Source: Clavaria fumosa (Eukaryota > Basidiomycota > Agaricomycetes > Agaricales > Clavariaceae). Taken from it: a DNA stretch of 64,000 nucleotides. The stretch covers positions 2,170,001 through 2,234,000 of the forward strand of contig OX637794.1 in assembly GCA_951802425.1 (NCBI GenBank), read 5' to 3'. The notes beneath the pieces are model-generated. The model saw nothing but the letters and a program-made list of their open reading frames with translations. It was not told where the DNA came from and made no database searches. The position numbers and the translations under genes are program-made. Position 1 is the stretch's first letter, and each line of letters opens with the position of its first letter. Positions 60,510 to 64,000 of this stretch are shown one piece after another.

Positions 60510-61920
60510 ATGGCGGGCGGCTTTGTCATTAGTAGCTCACAACCGAGTAACAGTGGACACCAAAGAGTCAGTTCTTGTGTATGTCTTTGTTCCTTTAGCC
60601 AGCTCAACCGTTGACACAGCGAGAAGGCCTGACACACTCATTGAGGCCTGTCACCGTTAAGCAAATTGCAAGCGCAACGCAAGCCCACTCGGAAGCGGAT
60701 TGGCAAATCGATGGGTTTGACATCGGACATGTGAGGATGTCTTCCAACGTGCTACTCTTTGTTGCACATTTGCTCAACGACCTTACACAGGTGACCTTGG
60801 TGGGACAAGTAGTTACTATCAACAAGCAAGCCACAAACGTGGTTTACATGATCGATGATGGAACTGGACGTGTCGAAGCACGACACTGGACCCCTAATGC
60901 TGGTGAGGACGAACCTGAAGAGCAAGTGGGTAATATTGAGTACATCGCCTTCCCTCCTTCTATGGCGATTCTGTAATGGCTGAGTCAGGGAAAATAAAAC
61001 TTACGCACGGGTGACCGGCCACCTCAAAAGTTTCGGGCAGAAGCGTTACATTAATGCGACGATCGTGCGGGCTGTGACAGATCCTCATGAAACGTACTTT
61101 CACATATTGGACTGCATATATACGAGTCTGGTGGTCGAGCGTGGACTCGTTCGTTTGTTTTTCCTCCCTGGCCTCGAGACGTTGATCTAGAGTATCCCAT
61201 CAGCCCAATCTCAAGAATGCACAGACAGTACAACCGGGACAAGCCGGGCCATCAGCATACACAGCGCAGTCTTATGCACCTGCCGTCCGTAACCAGTACA
61301 ACGATTTGCCCCCGGTCGCGCGAAAGGTGATGGAAGTTGTATCTGTAGAGGGTGGAGATGACGGAATGCATATCAAGAACATTGCGAGAGCCGTAGGCGG
61401 GGATGCACCGTCTATCAGGTTCGCGTTCGGCCATCTCAATAGTTAACGTACGTGCTAACGCGACTTGCATTAGTGCCGCCTTGGAAATGTTGATGGACGA
61501 CGGCTTACTGTTCAACACGATCGACGAGTCCCATTACAAGGTCGCTTAGTCCAATAATGTACTATACTGCCCTTGTACTTCCTTGTGTCGTCCGTGCAAG
61601 AATGTCACCAACCTTGTTACTTGGATGACAGCAGGAGGCTGAAACGATGCCTCATACGTTCAGGCTATCCGAACGGGCCGGCTGCTGCGCCTTGGCTTCT
61701 GTGTCACTTCTTATCGTTCCACAGTTTCATCTAAGTGCAGATGCACTGTTTGCCCACTACTACTAGCTGGCCTGAGCTCTCAAGAGACTCGAGATCAGCT
61801 CTGTTGGTAAATCAAAGTGGAACTCGCCCGAAGAGCTGTACAACAAATCTTGACGTATAGCGTACGGCATAAGTATGATCAATGTCAGTTCTACCTTGCA
61901 TGCGAGACACAACTATTTCC
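60496..61920 (+). repeat. Inverted repeat arm 2 carrying RFA2
   Basis: This is the partner of 7150-8568 in inverted orientation, with inner edges separated by about 52 kb. The match starts at CTATAACAGTGGG just before the start codon and ends within the 5' part of the next gene, near the ACTATTT at 61913-61920. Confidence 0.93.
60510..61549 (+). CDS. RFA2: Replication protein A 32 kDa subunit, copy 2
   Basis: This gene has the same role and fold as the copy at 7515-8556. The model closes in frame with six exons: 60510-60546, 60603-60730, 60791-60929, 60985-61148, 61204-61418 and 61474-61549. It gives 252 residues, close to human RPA32 (270). The introns are 55-60 nt. The OB fold carries LRPVTVKQIASATQAHSEAD, VTLVGQVVTINKQATN, VYMIDDGTGRVEARHW and YARVTGHLKSFGQKRYINAT. 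A linker follows with AGPSAYTAQSYAP, then the winged helix with DGMHIKNIARAVGG and SALEMLMDDGLLFNTIDE. I found no disabling change. The diverged RPA32-like gene begins about 325 bp downstream in the same direction. Confidence 0.95.
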
Positions 61921-63527
61921 TGACCGCCGTTTCCGGAACCCCCGGGGTGATCTGAAGTTTGGTGGACCACTGTTGCCCATGATGATCTTCCAACTGTCGG
62001 AAGCGCATCAAGCTCACGACCATGCAGATATCACCATTAATGGTCGAGAGGTTAAAAAGGTACTACGACACCGACGCCAGAGCGTTGCTGATTCGATTCT
62101 AAACCACTCAGCCTTTTCAAGTCACGACTGTCGCTAGTGTTGTCGACATGAGGGACGAGGCTCCCAAATATATCGAATTCGAATTGGAGGACGGAAGTCC
62201 ACGGGGGAAGCGGATAAAGGCCAAATTTTACTATACACAGGGGCGGGATCGTCCCAACATCTGGTCAGCGGATGATGAGCTTTCGCGTACTCCGTTTCGC
62301 CGCTCACGCTGCGGGGGCGTGCCTACAGTATGAACGAGTACGTTCGGGTAACGGGGTCGCTCGTCCGGTACTACTCTCGAATGTGTTTGGAGGTGGACAT
62401 TATCCGGAAACTCGAACATCCTAACGAAATTGACTTTCACATGCTCGAGGTGATGTTTGTGGAGCTGTACCACGAACGAGGTTCCCCAGTGAGATGCGTA
62501 CTCAAATACGTGAGGAAGATACTGACAGATTTTTAGCCCAGCTGGATATCTTCGATCATCCAAGGCCGCAATGCAGCGCGCACGCTTGCTGCGTCGGATG
62601 GGTTGGCCGCGACGAGCACCACTTCCGAATTAGCTTTAACGCCAACGGCCGTGACTGACGACGGGCCAATTCAGAACATCACCGACCCCGAGCTGGCTTC
62701 TACAGAAATGGTGGAGGACCAGCTTTATCAAGACACCTCTGAGGCAGAGTCCGCCCCGGACACATCCATTTCCGAACCGATGACTTCACCCCCTACAGAA
62801 ATAGTGGAGGACCAGCGTTATCAAGACACCTCTGAGGCAGTGTCCGCCCCGGACACATCCATTCCCGAACCAACTCTCCGCTCCTCGTCAAGTGCCTCAG
62901 AGCGCGCCGATTCATCGCAACTAGGGGTCGAGAACTGGGAACCTGGGCAGGAAAATAACGACGACGCCGACGAGGATATGCAGCTGACAGATCTGTCGAT
63001 ATGGTTCTCAGATGGCTTCGCTGAAAATTCCGATGCCGAGAAGTCGTGCAATTACAGGCGGTCACTCTCCATGTATCATTCAAGAGAAGTGGTATCTGGC
63101 CCTTCCGAGGTGCCTCGTCATGAATTGAATGCTCCTCGAACTGAACGTTCCAGTCTCGGATCCATGGAATATACAACCCGTGATCCGTATTCAAAACTGA
63201 CCACGCTTCAACGTGATATCCTCGTGCATATCTTCAGAGTTGGATCGCGGCCGTCCAAGTATTCATCTCTCTTGCAAGAATTGCTGCAAGAAGATAGCGA
63301 TGAATACGATGAATGGGAGGGAGCAGACCTAAGACTTGTTTCGGACATTATTTGCAAGGACTACCGTTTCTCTAAAGTTGATGTTCGGTATGTCCTACGA
63401 CGCCATGCTCCTACCACTGTATCAGGATATTTAATTCGTGAATAATTTCAGCATCGCCATTGCATCGCTCTTTGAGGAGGGATACATATACGAGACTATC
63501 GACCATTACCATGCCTATGTGACGTAG
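61875..63527 (+). CDS. Diverged RPA32-like protein with a long acidic insert
   Basis: My six-exon model (61875-61883, 61958-62059, 62112-62263, 62329-62488, 62537-63387, 63452-63527) closes in frame at 449 residues. The OB fold aligns step by step with RFA2: LLPMMIFQLSEAHQAHDHAD with LRPVTVKQIASATQAHSEAD, VTTVASVVDMRDEAP with VTLVGQVVTINKQAT, IEFELEDGS with VYMIDDGTG, and EYVRVTGSLVRYYS with TYARVTGHLKSFGQ. The C-terminus is a winged helix of RPA_C type ending in ALFEEGYIYETIDHYHAYVT-like sequence (IASLFEEGYIYETID). Between them lies an insert of about 200 residues rich in Ser, Thr, Asp and Glu with a 31-residue direct repeat. The first exon is the weakest part; translation could start at 61979. 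It may be an alternative RPA subunit or a telomere or Stn1-like factor, but it resembles RPA32 best. Confidence 0.75.
62701..62880 (+). repeat. Direct repeat of 93 bp inside the RPA32-like gene
   Basis: Two tandem units start at 62701 and 62794. Each encodes a segment with VEDQxYQDTSEAxSAPDTSI followed by a Pro-rich link. The period is 31 codons, so the frame is kept. Confidence 0.9.
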
Positions 63528-63734
63528 TGAGTCGTCGTTGCGGCATTTTACTGCTAGTTTGGATGTCTGCGAGGCTGCACACTGTATAAATGTATCTACC
63601 GCTTTTGGAATGCCCACGATCGCATTCAGTAAGCCTGCTAGCATCTGCGAGCATCATGTTGCCGGTCCTTTAGCGATGCAAGTCGCCCAGCCCGTGCAAG
63701 CTGTTTCAAGGTGGGATTGAATCTATACAAGCAA
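63528..63734. other. Spacer between the RPA32-like gene and ATG2
   Basis: About 200 bp with no supported gene; it should contain the ATG2 promoter. Confidence 0.4.
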
Positions 63735-64000
63735 ATGTCTCCTTGGTATTCCGCTTGGCTCCCTGGCCTACCCTCCTTGGATTTTGCGCTTCCGTCAAAT
63801 ATACAACGCCGTTTCATTTCATTCTTTCTCAAGAGGTGTCTCGGACACTTTCTGAAGCCTGGCCAGCTTGATGTCAATCAAGTCGACTCACAGATTGGTT
63901 CTGGTTTTGTTCAAGTCAAGGATCTTGAGCTCGACAATGAAGTGAGTTACCTCGTCCCCTCAACCAGGCCTCCTAGAGGATTAACGGACATATAGGCCAT
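63735..64000 (+). CDS. ATG2: Autophagy lipid-transfer protein Atg2, N-terminal part
   Basis: Atg2 is a very large rod-like protein that moves lipids from the ER to the growing autophagosome. Only the N-terminal chorein part is in the window. It begins MSPWYSAWLPGLPSLDFALP, then has LPSNIQRRFISFFLKRCLG and HFLKPGQLDVNQVDSQIGSG, and reaches VQVKDLELDNE before a GT intron. The last bases after the acceptor encode the next Ala-Ile. The frame is cut by the window end. Confidence 0.9.

Noticed and set aside
60567..60598. A 32-nt first intron for RFA2
   Set aside because: It would keep the frame but is shorter than fungal introns normally are. A donor at 60547 with an acceptor at 60602 gives a normal 56-nt intron and also keeps the frame.

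Overview
The window reads as a piece of nuclear chromosome from a filamentous basidiomycete, most likely a mushroom-forming Agaricomycete. The genes are packed and intron-rich. Where I could close the models, introns are about 50-75 nt with GT..AG ends. The gene set is eukaryotic and fungal: PTC7, APC5, a Stu2/XMAP215 protein, NOC3, a TEA-domain factor, VPS23, SRC1/HEH, HOP1, CreC, NatB subunit NAA25, SPO7 and ATG2. There is one nuclear tRNA-Leu with an intron. No bacterial, phage, CRISPR or complete transposon features were seen. Most gene models are spans from start codon to stop codon and contain introns; exon borders are given only where I derived them.

Layout. 0-11 kb holds a 5'-truncated repeat-rich acidic protein, the mitochondrial phosphatase PTC7, dipeptidyl peptidase III, a first copy of replication protein A subunit 2 (RFA2), a pterin carbinolamine dehydratase and a STRAP-type WD40 protein. 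11.2-17.5 kb is a direct tandem duplication of a 3.1-3.2 kb unit. Each unit carries one large gene of unknown family with an N-terminal membrane anchor, two homologous domains and a Thr/Pro/Lys-rich repeat linker. 17.8-20.8 kb is a SulP sulfate permease, followed by an inverted fragment of the tandem unit's 5' region. 21.8-29.2 kb is a five-TOG microtubule polymerase. 29.2-30.2 kb is a mosaic of fragments copied from its two neighbours. 30.2-47.7 kb runs APC5, NOC3, TEA factor, VPS23, SRC1/HEH and the meiotic HORMA protein HOP1, with a tRNA-Leu(UAA) just upstream of HOP1. 48.3-60.2 kb holds CreC, the BCKDH E1-beta subunit, an NCE101-like protein, NAA25, SPO7 and QTRT2. 60.5-63.5 kb holds a second, almost identical RFA2 in opposite orientation to the first and, directly behind it, a diverged RPA32-like gene. 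The window ends inside ATG2.

Most genes are housekeeping and do not form a pathway cluster. The most notable structure is the RPA32 set. Two near-identical intact RFA2 genes lie as inverted repeats about 52 kb apart. A third, diverged 449-residue RPA32-like protein sits beside one of them, with a long acidic Ser/Thr-rich insert between its OB fold and its winged helix. The second is the tandem pair of unknown repeat proteins, with a broken third piece of their upstream region. Several divergent gene pairs share intergenic gaps of only about 30-115 bp.
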